Source of the DNA: a virus
Virus record (IMG/VR): IMGVR_UViG_3300030090_002627
Location: 1-22,095 of that record
DNA length: 22,095 nucleotides
Reading direction: 5' to 3' (one strand)
The notes below the pieces were generated by a model. It was not told where the DNA came from and ran no database searches. It was given only the letters and a program-made list of their open reading frames with translations. The translations under genes and the position numbers were made by a program. Below are positions 14,181 to 22,095 of this stretch, in pieces. The number at the start of each line of letters is the position of its first letter. Within the stretch, counting starts at the first letter, position 1.

Positions 14181-14987
14181 TTATAGGTTTGCGTAACCTT
14201 TATTTTTTATTTCACTTTTTGCTGCACGATACTGTGTAGCATCTATTTGGCCTGAAGCCATCATTTGAGATAAATCGGATAAAGTTGAAACTCTGCTACT
14301 TCCAGCTTTCGGAGCAGAGCTCGTACTCGGTGGTGGCTGAGTCTGAGGAGCAGGCTCTTGTTGTGTTGCTTGATTAGCAGGTTGTTGTGGTTTCGCCATT
14401 TCGTCTATATTTTTTTGAGCAAGTCTTATTAACTGTGCTGTAGACATATTTTGATTCCACCCTTTCCAAACCTTTTCATCAGTCTCTGCTATGTTTAAAC
14501 CAGAGTCTTGAATCATCTGTCTGGTTGTTTCTGCAAGAACTTCTTGTTGTGGAGACATCTTAGCTTCTTGCACTTGTGGTGCAGGTTCTACCTGTTTCTC
14601 TTCTAACTTAGCCTTGTAGTATTCAACCTGTTGTTCTGGATCAAGCTGTTCAACCTGAGCTTTCTCAACATTCTCAGTAAATTTAATAACAGGCTCCAAT
14701 CTTTTATCGATCATCTCCTGTATCTCTTTCTGTTGACCTGCCGTGTAATTTGCAAATCTACCTTGAAAAGAATTAAGTGCTTCTCTACTGGCTTCGGCTG
14801 CTGCCTTTGCTGTCATTTCCGCTATCTTATCAGGTGTAAGAGATTCTTCTGCTTTGACTTCCTGTTCTTGCCCTTGAGCTTCTACTGGTGTCGTTGCAGC
14901 ATTATTTACTTGTTCAGCTATCTGCTGTTCTTCTGCCGTAACAGTTTCTTCTTGTTCTGAAGCCGTAACTTCTTTTTCGTCTGCCAT
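14181..14987 (-). CDS. Scaffolding protein
   Basis: The 268-aa product is rich in Glu, Gln and Ala, with no membrane span, long predicted helices (AAAEASREALNSFQGRFANY, then QQKEIQEMIDKRLEPVIKF), a Pro/Gln linker near 200-225 and a C-terminal helical part DATQYRAAKSEIKNKGYANL. An acidic, extended helical body with a small basic helix at the end is typical of phage scaffolds, whose ends bind the coat protein during head assembly. GGAG lies nine bases before the ATG. The gene directly precedes the capsid gene, which supports the call. The 63-base gap in front carries a hairpin. Confidence 0.8.
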   Translation of the reverse strand: MADEKEVTASEQEETVTAEEQQIAEQVNNAATTPVEAQGQEQEVKAEESLTPDKIAEMTAKAAAEASREALNSFQGRFANYTAGQQKEIQEMIDKRLEPVIKFTENVEKAQVEQLDPEQQVEYYKAKLEEKQVEPAPQVQEAKMSPQQEVLAETTRQMIQDSGLNIAETDEKVWKGWNQNMSTAQLIRLAQKNIDEMAKPQQPANQATQQEPAPQTQPPPSTSSAPKAGSSRVSTLSDLSQMMASGQIDATQYRAAKSEIKNKGYANL

Positions 14988-15050
14988 GAGCCGTAACTCC
15001 TTCTACTATCGGACTTTTTGTCCGTAGGACATTTTATATAAAAATAACAC
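14988..15050 (-). promoter_or_regulatory. Gap with two competing hairpins before the scaffold gene
   Basis: CGGAC (15010-15014) pairs with GTCCG (15020-15024), and TGTCC (15019-15023) pairs with GGACA (15027-15031). The two hairpins share bases, so only one can form at a time. No T-tract follows on the minus strand. A possible weak promoter, TTGACG (15070-15065) plus TATTTT (15046-15041) with an 18-base spacer, overlaps the end of the preceding gene. The ribosome binding site of the scaffold gene lies downstream. The repeats are clear; the promoter is doubtful. Confidence 0.4.
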
Positions 15051-18000
15051 CTAAACTAAAGTTTCGTCAACTCCAAATTTTCTTATTCCGTTTTGATAAA
15101 CATCTGGAGCTATGTGCCCTGTAGTTTCCCATATAGCTTCACGGCCTTTGTTGTCACGACTTAGAAGTGTGTCTGTATAACCCCATCTGTACAAGAATCC
15201 ATCAAGTCCAGGGTTTTGCTTTCTTAATTCTTTTTTTACATTAGATATTCTTTTTTGGAGTTTTTTAACAAGGCTTGCGTTTTCATTTTCTCTTAGAAAG
15301 GTTACTCTTTGCGATTCAGTAAGTGCTTGGTAATCATTCAGCACAGCTTCTGCAAAGGCTGGATCATCTTCTCTTTCAATTACTGCCTGTTCGCTTGCTT
15401 GCCAATAAAACTCAAATTGGTTTCTTGCATTGTAAAACTCTGCTTCATAAGGCAAAAGTGATTTACCTGACCTCAAAAAAGTTTGTGCATAATCATACAT
15501 CTCTGTTCCGTACAAATTGATAAACTCTGCTTCAGCGATTTCTTTTGCTCTGTAATCGTAACCCTCAGGCTTATCAAAGGCTTCATTGTTCAAAACAGTT
15601 TCAATGTAAATCTCTGCTATTTGATCCTCTATCTGTGCATTGTCATTAAATTTTTCACCTATGTCTGTAAAATATTCTTGTACTTTAGCAAGATCACCGC
15701 CTGGCTCAAGCCTAGCATAAAAATCTTTATATCTTGTTCTTCTCTCTGCATTTAGTTTCTTCCATTTGTCGCTGTCTCTTAGGTCTCTAATACTTATCAA
15801 ACCATTTTGTACAGCAGCAGAAACTTCAGCAAAGTCTTTTTGGTACTCGTTTCTTATTCTTTCTCTTTCATCGTAGTAAATTTCTTGTTGGGCATAAAGA
15901 TCATCACTATTTTTATCTGATATTTCTCTTGCAAGTTTTGTGTATTCAACTATGTTTTCATCTTGGTTTATTGTGTCTTTTTCAACTTTGTTTAGTTGTT
16001 CGTAAAGTCTTCCGTATTTATCAAAAGCAAGAGTATCTCTTCTGCTTCTTCTTCTATCCCAGACACTCTGAGGTCTTGCGTTAAGTCCTGAAAACTCACC
16101 AAGAGTTCCTGCAATACCAGTTCTGTAAGGATCACCTAGGGTAAGATTCTCTAACCAAAACGGCATGAACTGTGTGCCAAGGTGTTTAGATACATCACCT
16201 GCATCTTCAAACTCTTGACCAAGAAAGTTTGTGCCTGTCCACATATCTCTGATAACACCTGTAACTGGTGATCCCCTTCCTTGCAAATAATCAACTGCAT
16301 TACCAAGCACACCTTCTTCGTAAATACTTTCATCTGTAATTGCACTGTCACCAATCTTTACAGCAGCTTTTGTAAAACTTCTCCAGAAAGATCCAAATCC
16401 AATTCTGTCGTCACCTATTTTTACAGTTAAGAAACTTCCACTTCTTGGATCAAGATCAGCTTCCTGACCTAATGCTTCTGCCATAGCAATATATGTTCCT
16501 AAACCAAATGCAGCAGTACCAATAAGTGCCTGTCTTGCAGCCTGTCCTTGTACGCCACCTCTTGCAGCATCTGCCAATAGAGAAAAACTTGCTCTTGTAT
16601 ATCGTGGTGAGAAAAATAAAAAGGCTCTTTCTATTGCCTGCTGACTGGGTCTTATACCTGCTTCTGTTGGGTTCAGTGCACCTGTAGATTTATTTAAAAA
16701 ATTTGTAAGACCTCTTAATCCGCCATCTGCTTTGTTAGCAGTTTGATACATAGCTTCAAAACCTTTTAGTCTAAGAACATCTGATGCGTGAGTATATGAG
16801 TCTTCAAACCTTCTAAGTGTTTGATTTGTAAGTGCCTTTCTACCTTCTGCAAGTATTCTGCCTTTGTCTCCTGTAAATATTGAATTATCAAGACCTGCAT
16901 AAATATCAGTTGCTTTTCTACCTAATGCACCGCCATTATCTACATAGGCCTGAAGTAAAGTTTTTGTAACTGGCACACCATCTTCAATAATTGTTATTTG
17001 CTTTTGGGCTGCTTCTTTCATAAATGTTTCCATAGATTCTTTTTGAAACAGTACCTTAAAACCTTGTTTCGTAGATGCACCCCATGCTTTGTAAAGATTA
17101 CCAGCTTCTTTAACTCCACCAGTAAGTAATTTTGATGTAGCAAGCCCAAGTATAGGTAAACCTTGTAGTAATGAAAAACCAAAGTCAAACCCAGTTCTTC
17201 CAACTCTCATGATGTCACCTAAGTTACCAAGTGCACCACCAATAGATTTAAATTTCTGTGCAGGCTCTGTAACCTCAAGAGCTGCTATTCTTCCTAGGAA
17301 ATCTTGATCGGCAACATCGAAGAAATAGTTTTTTCCGAAATCTAACTGTTCCATTTTTTCTATTTGTTTAATAATTTTTGGAATAGAATCATCATCAAGG
17401 TTGTCAATAAATTTTGTCATCCCTGCAAGTCTAAGTGTTTCTTGCAGTTTAGCTTTTTTATTCGTAGGTTTTTTTAATTCTTGCCTTAATTGTTTTAAAA
17501 CTCTTGCTCTTTGAGTTGTCTTCATAGCAAAACCTGTTACTTTTTTTTCAAGAACTTTAGTTGCTAATTCTTTTTCTACTATTGAATCATCTATAAGTTT
17601 AAAAGCAGCTCTTGTATACGCTTCAATAACTCCGTCAACACTGTTACCAACTTTGATTTCGCCTTTATCTACAAGGTCTCTTACCTGAGTATCAAACTCT
17701 GCATCGTCAAATATTTTTCTTCTCTTGCCTATATTTTTAGGGATTGCAGATCCTGATTGTTTTATGATTGCATCTTGTCTTGCTTCATCCATCCCCTGGA
17801 ATACAAGTTGTCTTGGAAAGTAAGATCTTCTCCTTACTGTTCCATCTTCGGTTAGAAATTTTTGTGACAGTTTTGCAAACTCTACACCTGCATCAGTCAT
17901 TTCTTCTGCAATCTCGTCAATGTGTTTGTAAACATTTCTCATGTATAAAAGCTGTGAGTCAGATAAGCCTTCATAAGCAGTAAACTTTCTTAAATCATCT

Positions 18001-19229
18001 GGTGCTAAATTGAGCCACCCAAGATTATCTGTATCTGTTCTACCTTGTTTTTTAAAATATGTAACAGCAAAATCATCAAGACTTTCACCTTCTTTTACAA
18101 CAGGAAAGGCTCTTTCAAATACATTACCAATAAATGTTTTACCTTCAGTGTTTTTAAATGGTGAGTTAACAGCAGTCTGTTTATTTTTCGTAAACTCTTC
18201 TGTAATACCTGCAAGGTTTATCTTAGTGCCTGTTGCATCTTCTGCTACACCTGACTTTTTCAAAGTTACTTCCATCATACCTGCATCATCAACTTGAAAT
18301 AATTTTTCAACGCCAGTTTTCCTTGATAAGAAAGATTTAGACCCAATAGTGCTTTTTACAGCTACAGGAACCAATGCACCCATAGCAGCAGCAACTCTGC
18401 TCTCAGCGTTACCTCTAAGTATATTTATCTTACCTGCTAATCTTTGAATCGGATCAGAAACATCAAGAGTGAAGTTTGTACCTCTTACAGCAGAGGTAAA
18501 CTTTTCTGCAAACCCACCTACGAAAGGTACTTTTTTTAGATTTTCTGTTATCTTGCCTAAACCTTGTGAACTAAGAGTTTCTTCTACATTCTTGTCAATA
18601 CTGTTTATTGTTTCTCGTTTTGTAGATATTCTTTTCTTTGCTACTTTAGTCGCTGCCGTATCTGCAACAGCTTTACCACCTTTAAAAACCTTACTTACTG
18701 TTCCTATACCTAGATATGTAAGAGGGTCAAACATTACCTCTGATGTAAACGCTGCACCTCTTCTAAACTCTTTATTTGCTTTTGCTTCGTTGTAAGCCTG
18801 TCTTGTACTGGATAAAAAACTGTTACCTTGTTTTTGCAACTCTCTTCTTCTTTGAGATATGGTTTCATAAACAGGCTTTTCTGTTCCTATGCCACCTTTT
18901 TGTCTTTGTGTTTCAGGGCTGGACTCAATTAGTTTTCTAAGAAATCGGTTACGAGTAAGTGCTTGAACTGCAAATGCACTACCAACATCACCAGTAAAAC
19001 TAATCGCTGATAAAGTTTTATCAAGCAAACCTTGTGGCTTTTCAGGCTCAACAACAAGTGGTGTTACATTTCTTTTCTGCTCTAAGCTCTGTACACCAGC
19101 TTGACCTAAAGGTGTAGTTGGCTCTTGAAACTGCGGAGTCTCAGCAATCTCTTGTGCTCTTTTTGCTGTCTCTCTAGTTTCTCTAGCTCTTAGCAGTGAT
19201 TGAAATCTTGGATCAAAAGGACTTACCAT
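15051..19229 (-). CDS. Very large (1392-aa) probable virion/internal protein
   Basis: The N-terminal 100 residues are disordered and charged, while the rest is mostly helical with many Lys/Glu stretches. An amphipathic to hydrophobic segment at about residues 890-910 (AARQALIGTAAFGLGTYIAM) is followed by DPRSGSFLTVKIGDDRIGFG and SFWRSFTKA (about 922-948). The pattern 'DPRsgxFlxvkiG' followed by an aromatic-rich helix recalls large polyvalent or internal virion proteins of marine podoviruses, from memory. GGAG precedes the ATG. The gene lies between the 777-aa gene and the scaffold. A protein ejected into the host or placed inside the capsid is likely, but no enzyme motif such as a lytic transglycosylase or polymerase was found by eye. 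Confidence 0.6.
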   Translation of the reverse strand: MVSPFDPRFQSLLRARETRETAKRAQEIAETPQFQEPTTPLGQAGVQSLEQKRNVTPLVVEPEKPQGLLDKTLSAISFTGDVGSAFAVQALTRNRFLRKLIESSPETQRQKGGIGTEKPVYETISQRRRELQKQGNSFLSSTRQAYNEAKANKEFRRGAAFTSEVMFDPLTYLGIGTVSKVFKGGKAVADTAATKVAKKRISTKRETINSIDKNVEETLSSQGLGKITENLKKVPFVGGFAEKFTSAVRGTNFTLDVSDPIQRLAGKINILRGNAESRVAAAMGALVPVAVKSTIGSKSFLSRKTGVEKLFQVDDAGMMEVTLKKSGVAEDATGTKINLAGITEEFTKNKQTAVNSPFKNTEGKTFIGNVFERAFPVVKEGESLDDFAVTYFKKQGRTDTDNLGWLNLAPDDLRKFTAYEGLSDSQLLYMRNVYKHIDEIAEEMTDAGVEFAKLSQKFLTEDGTVRRRSYFPRQLVFQGMDEARQDAIIKQSGSAIPKNIGKRRKIFDDAEFDTQVRDLVDKGEIKVGNSVDGVIEAYTRAAFKLIDDSIVEKELATKVLEKKVTGFAMKTTQRARVLKQLRQELKKPTNKKAKLQETLRLAGMTKFIDNLDDDSIPKIIKQIEKMEQLDFGKNYFFDVADQDFLGRIAALEVTEPAQKFKSIGGALGNLGDIMRVGRTGFDFGFSLLQGLPILGLATSKLLTGGVKEAGNLYKAWGASTKQGFKVLFQKESMETFMKEAAQKQITIIEDGVPVTKTLLQAYVDNGGALGRKATDIYAGLDNSIFTGDKGRILAEGRKALTNQTLRRFEDSYTHASDVLRLKGFEAMYQTANKADGGLRGLTNFLNKSTGALNPTEAGIRPSQQAIERAFLFFSPRYTRASFSLLADAARGGVQGQAARQALIGTAAFGLGTYIAMAEALGQEADLDPRSGSFLTVKIGDDRIGFGSFWRSFTKAAVKIGDSAITDESIYEEGVLGNAVDYLQGRGSPVTGVIRDMWTGTNFLGQEFEDAGDVSKHLGTQFMPFWLENLTLGDPYRTGIAGTLGEFSGLNARPQSVWDRRRSRRDTLAFDKYGRLYEQLNKVEKDTINQDENIVEYTKLAREISDKNSDDLYAQQEIYYDERERIRNEYQKDFAEVSAAVQNGLISIRDLRDSDKWKKLNAERRTRYKDFYARLEPGGDLAKVQEYFTDIGEKFNDNAQIEDQIAEIYIETVLNNEAFDKPEGYDYRAKEIAEAEFINLYGTEMYDYAQTFLRSGKSLLPYEAEFYNARNQFEFYWQASEQAVIEREDDPAFAEAVLNDYQALTESQRVTFLRENENASLVKKLQKRISNVKKELRKQNPGLDGFLYRWGYTDTLLSRDNKGREAIWETTGHIAPDVYQNGIRKFGVDETLV

Positions 19230-19236
19230 TTCTCTC

Positions 19237-21570
19237 CTATCTAAATAATGCTGATGGTGCTAAGTAACCTTGCAAAGGACTTCCTGCTTGTCCAGGAGTG
19301 TTTCCTAGTGCTATATCCTGAAGTTGATTAGGTGTTATGCCTTGAGCAGCAGCTTCACCTTGTGCTCTTGCAAGTTCAATGTCAGTAAGTCTATTAAGTC
19401 TGTCCTCGGTAATACCAGAAAAATCCCTTACATTAAAAGGGTTTGCTTCTTGTCTTCTAAGATCACCTTCTATTGTTCTTCCACCAACAGGCACAAAGTT
19501 TGGATCAAATACTGTTCCACTTGGATTTGTAATATTAAATGGTGTTGCACTTGCTTGCTGTGGTGTCATAGCACCAGTTTGCATAGCAGTCTGAGGTAGT
19601 GGCACAGATCCTGGCAACTGACCTCTAAGAAGAGGAGAGCCACCTGAAGCTACTATTGCAGCTAACTGTGCAGGGTTTGAATATAAATCTGCAATATTCC
19701 TAAATGTTTGTGGTGCTTGATTTATTCTTGCAAGCTGTAACTCTGCTTCTCTTTGTCTTTCAAGCACTTCAAGTTCTTGTTGTCTTGCTCTTCTTGCTTC
19801 TTCTTCTTGTCTTTGCAGAAGTTGTTGTGGTGTAAATCCTTGCACAAATCTTTGACCACCACCTTCAAGGGGTTGACCACTAGCATCCAAAGGTGTGTAA
19901 AAACCACCTAATAATCCACCAGATTGCCTTAGTGCTTCTTGAGTAAGTTCTTGTTGACCAAGAGGTGTTAATACTTCTCTAAACTGCCCTGTTGGTTCTC
20001 CCTCTGCATCAAAGACTCTTTCTTGCACCAATCTACCACCAGATGCCTGTATTGATCTAGTTTCTCTTTCAAGATCTTCTAACTGCTCAAGTGACAACGA
20101 ACCAGTTGGTCCTCCAAATAAACCACCAGATGCACTTACTTGTGCCTGTAATATATCATCTGCTGAACCCTGTAAATCAGTCAATGCTCTTACTCTTTCA
20201 GCGTACTGTGCAAGTAAAAGTTCAACAGCAGGGTTTGGCACAACTCTTGTTGAAGTTGCAGGTATCATATTTCCATCTTCATCTGGAATTGATGTTGTTT
20301 CAGTAACCCTTATAAATAAATTGTTTGGATCTAATATTTCAGGTGGAAAACCAGGAAAGTCATCTGGAGTTATGTTTCGTCTGTTACCATCTGCATCTAC
20401 TGGTAAATTAATACCTAAAGCTGGTGATGTTGCTAAAAAGTTTGATAAAGCATCATTTACATCAAAATCAAGAAACTCTCCAGGCACATCTTCGATTCTT
20501 GCAATAGGAGTTCCAGCAGCTCTATCTGAATCAAGAACATTCTGTGTACCGTCTCCTGCTAATGCTAAAGGTGTTTCTGCACCAGGTGTTTCTGTTTCAG
20601 GTGTTTCTGTTTCAGGTGTTTGATCAATACCTGGGCCTTCTGTTTGTGCTTGACCAGTTCTTGGATCAATTATTTGTTCACCTTGAGGTATACCTCTTAA
20701 GTTATATGTAAAAAACGGCTGGTCATCATCTCCTGCGTTGTCTTCTCTAAATTGCAAACCACTAAGTGCTAAAGTATTTTTAAACCAATCAGGAATGTTT
20801 GCACTATCAGAGTTAGCATTTCTTGCATACGCTTCTCGTATATCATTTACAACTAATCCTGTTTTTGTGCCTGTAACAATCAAATCGTTTGGTTGCAGTG
20901 AAGTTATATTTGGATTCCTATTGTAAGCATCCTCGGTAATTGGAGTTTCTGATCTTTCTGGTGAAAAACTATTTACTTCATTACCATCAACTAGCATGAA
21001 AACATCTTCTACAATCGACCTACCATCTCTTTCGTATGAGTATTGGTAATGTCTATATGTTGTGCCACCAGGGGATTCTTTTTGGTCAATCAGTCTTCTT
21101 GTCATTTGACCAGTAAAACGATCAATCCTATCAAAAATTGGATTATTTACCTGCCTTGTTTGTTCAAGATATTCACGCACATTTGGATCTTTTTCAATTT
21201 TCTCTTCTTGTTCAAGTCTGTCTCGCTCTTCTCTTTCTCTCCTAAGCTCTTCTTGCCTTCGCTCTTCTTCAAGTCTTTGTTGTTCAAGTCTTTGTCTTTC
21301 AAGTCTTTGTTGTTCTGATAATCCAGGATCTAGGTTTGGTAGCTCACTAAAAATATTGTAAGAAAAAGATCCTCTACCTAAAGGTCCATCTCCTGCTGGT
21401 AAAGGGTTACCTTGGGCATCAAGAGGTTGAACTCCTGTCACACTAACACCAAATCTTGCAGCACTTTGATTTGCTTGAGCTAAAGCATCTTGTGCATTAT
21501 CTGCTTCAATAGTTAAATCTTGACCTAGTGGGTATATTGGTTCTGAAAGTCTTATTCTAAATTGTGCCAT
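19237..21570 (-). CDS. 777-aa coiled-coil, repeat-containing probable virion protein
   Basis: A small folded N-terminal region (MAQFRIRLSEPIYPLGQDL, about 1-50) is followed by a long Gln/Glu/Arg coiled coil (about residues 84-133). A beta/loop-rich part follows, then an Asp/Thr/Pro-rich region with TPETETPETETP-type repeats, a second coiled coil (QEEEARRARQQELEVLERQR, about 590-610) and a Gln/Pro-rich C-terminus. The ATG has AGGA seven bases upstream. It is followed after seven bases by the 1392-aa gene, suggesting that the two act together. No enzyme motif was seen. It may be an internal or ejection protein, or a portal-associated protein. Confidence 0.55.
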   Translation of the reverse strand: MAQFRIRLSEPIYPLGQDLTIEADNAQDALAQANQSAARFGVSVTGVQPLDAQGNPLPAGDGPLGRGSFSYNIFSELPNLDPGLSEQQRLERQRLEQQRLEEERRQEELRREREERDRLEQEEKIEKDPNVREYLEQTRQVNNPIFDRIDRFTGQMTRRLIDQKESPGGTTYRHYQYSYERDGRSIVEDVFMLVDGNEVNSFSPERSETPITEDAYNRNPNITSLQPNDLIVTGTKTGLVVNDIREAYARNANSDSANIPDWFKNTLALSGLQFREDNAGDDDQPFFTYNLRGIPQGEQIIDPRTGQAQTEGPGIDQTPETETPETETPGAETPLALAGDGTQNVLDSDRAAGTPIARIEDVPGEFLDFDVNDALSNFLATSPALGINLPVDADGNRRNITPDDFPGFPPEILDPNNLFIRVTETTSIPDEDGNMIPATSTRVVPNPAVELLLAQYAERVRALTDLQGSADDILQAQVSASGGLFGGPTGSLSLEQLEDLERETRSIQASGGRLVQERVFDAEGEPTGQFREVLTPLGQQELTQEALRQSGGLLGGFYTPLDASGQPLEGGGQRFVQGFTPQQLLQRQEEEARRARQQELEVLERQREAELQLARINQAPQTFRNIADLYSNPAQLAAIVASGGSPLLRGQLPGSVPLPQTAMQTGAMTPQQASATPFNITNPSGTVFDPNFVPVGGRTIEGDLRRQEANPFNVRDFSGITEDRLNRLTDIELARAQGEAAAQGITPNQLQDIALGNTPGQAGSPLQGYLAPSALFR
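20570..20621. repeat. 15-bp tandem repeat (ETPxx) in the 777-aa gene
   Basis: The unit GGTGTTTCTGTTTCA occurs exactly at 20585-20599 and 20600-20614, with a diverged copy at 20570-20584 and a partial one at 20615-20621. It encodes repeating Glu-Thr-Pro blocks. The unit is a multiple of three, so copy-number change keeps the frame. Confidence 0.85.
21270..21314. repeat. 15-bp tandem repeat (coiled-coil RLExQ) in the 777-aa gene
   Basis: The unit CAAGTCTTTGTTGTT occurs at 21270-21284 and 21300-21314, with a closely similar copy (CAAGTCTTTGTCTTT) between them. It encodes the repeating RLEQQ/RLERQ units of the coiled coil and keeps the frame. Confidence 0.85.
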
Positions 21571-21572
21571 GT

Positions 21573-21755
21573 TTATATCCTAAATGGGTTGTTGTTCATA
21601 TTCAAGGGGTTTTGCTTTCTTTTAGTTTTTTCTTTTGGCATTTCAGGTTTCACAACATCCTTGAATGAAATATTTGCTTGCTCTAAAAATTTGCCAACCA
21701 TTGTGTCAAATTCTCCAAAAGCTAAATCTATCTGTGTGTTTTTCTTCTTTGCCAT
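21573..21755 (-). CDS. 60-aa protein of unknown function
   Basis: The product starts MAKKKNTQIDLAFGEFDTMV, with a short helix KFLEQANISFKDVV and a basic, Asn-rich tail ending MNNNPFRI. GGAG lies five bases before the ATG, which shares a base with the stop of the preceding gene (TAATG). It sits two bases before the 777-aa gene. No family was recognised. Confidence 0.6.
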   Translation of the reverse strand: MAKKKNTQIDLAFGEFDTMVGKFLEQANISFKDVVKPEMPKEKTKRKQNPLNMNNNPFRI

Positions 21756-22095
21756 TATACTCCTAGTCCTGGTGGTAGATCTCTACCTTGTACTCTTCTG
21801 TTACCTGTACGAGGTGATGCTATCTGTCTACCCACTAAATCTTGTTCTCTTAAACTACCTGGAACTACAGGTCTTATATTCGTCTCTACTCTTGCCCTTT
21901 CTGTTGCAGGAGATCTTTGAGGTTGGTTAGTTGCACTAAAGTTACCAGGGTTTGGTAATTGTGTTTGTCCTTGAGTGTTAAGTATATTCTGTGCAATCTG
22001 TTCTGCTTCTTGTCCAGTTGCTGCACCACTAGCTTCAACTAATTGTTGGAGTATTGGTACTCTTCTAGCCGCTTCACCTTGCAATACTTGCTGTA
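21755..22095 (-). CDS. 3' end of an unidentified gene (possibly portal)
   Basis: The frame is open from the window edge to a TAA at 21755, giving the last 113 or so residues of a larger protein. Visible are a helix ARRVPILQQLVEASGAATGQ, continuing as EAEQIAQNILNTQGQ, and a disordered Pro/Arg/Asn-rich tail ending RDLPPGLGV. Position ahead of the 60-aa gene and the large virion proteins, in front of scaffold and capsid, would suit the portal gene, whose C-terminus is often a helix plus disordered tail. Too little is present to be sure. Confidence 0.55.
   Translation of the reverse strand, partial: QQVLQGEAARRVPILQQLVEASGAATGQEAEQIAQNILNTQGQTQLPNPGNFSATNQPQRSPATERARVETNIRPVVPGSLREQDLVGRQIASPRTGNRRVQGRDLPPGLGV

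Noticed and set aside
15019-15031. TGTCC-GTA-GGACA followed by TTTT as an intrinsic terminator on the plus strand
   Set aside because: No plus-strand gene ends nearby, and on the coding strand no T-tract follows, so it is kept only as a hairpin of unknown role.
22082-22084. TTG at 22084 as the true start of the rightmost gene
   Set aside because: The frame stays open to the window edge with sensible codons, so this is more likely a gene cut by the window than a short gene.

Overview
The window looks like part of the genome of a short-tailed (podovirus-like) dsDNA phage from a low-GC marine bacterium. The evidence for a phage is a dense one-strand run of scaffold-like, capsid-like, decoration-like, tail and fibre genes, with no ribosomal or metabolic genes. 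No tape-measure, tail-tube or sheath gene is visible, which favours a short tail. The AT-rich composition, the decoration-type beta proteins and the set of tiny lysine-rich proteins recall uncultured marine phages of SAR11-like or picocyanobacterial hosts. That host is an inference from resemblance, not something the sequence shows. There is no integrase, tRNA, IS element or CRISPR array here.

Layout. On the plus strand, bases 1-237 hold inverted repeats, a near-ideal sigma70 promoter and a structured leader. They precede one gene (238-1440) for a GHKL-type (Hsp90/gyrase B/histidine-kinase fold) ATPase that ends in a CxxC motif. It converges on everything else through a hairpin at about 1454-1476. 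All other genes are on the minus strand and are read from right to left. In reading order they are: the end of an unidentified gene (22095-21755); a 60-aa protein; two very large proteins of 777 and 1392 aa, probably carried in or ejected from the virion; a scaffold-like protein; the probable major capsid protein; two small unknown proteins; a decoration-like protein; a second small beta protein; a 152-aa unknown; a 445-aa protein (adaptor/neck-like) and an 831-aa protein (nozzle/propeller-like), each with a carbohydrate-binding-like insert; a tail fibre; and a 130-aa unknown.

The left end of the minus-strand run (4614-1476) is a chain of twelve small or mid-sized genes. Most are short, very lysine-rich proteins, followed by three coupled membrane-protein genes (51, 33 and 423 aa) and a 51-aa zinc-ribbon protein. 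Several are too short for ordinary gene callers. One 27-aa gene lies inside the end of another gene in a different frame and has its own strong ribosome binding site.

Almost every minus-strand junction is an overlap (TAATG, ATGA or GTGA) or a gap of under 15 bases, so the run behaves as one long, translationally coupled late operon. The only two larger gaps (12084-12164 and 14988-15050) each contain an inverted repeat. Together they bracket the scaffold, capsid and decoration genes, which suggests that the head block is set apart at the RNA level.
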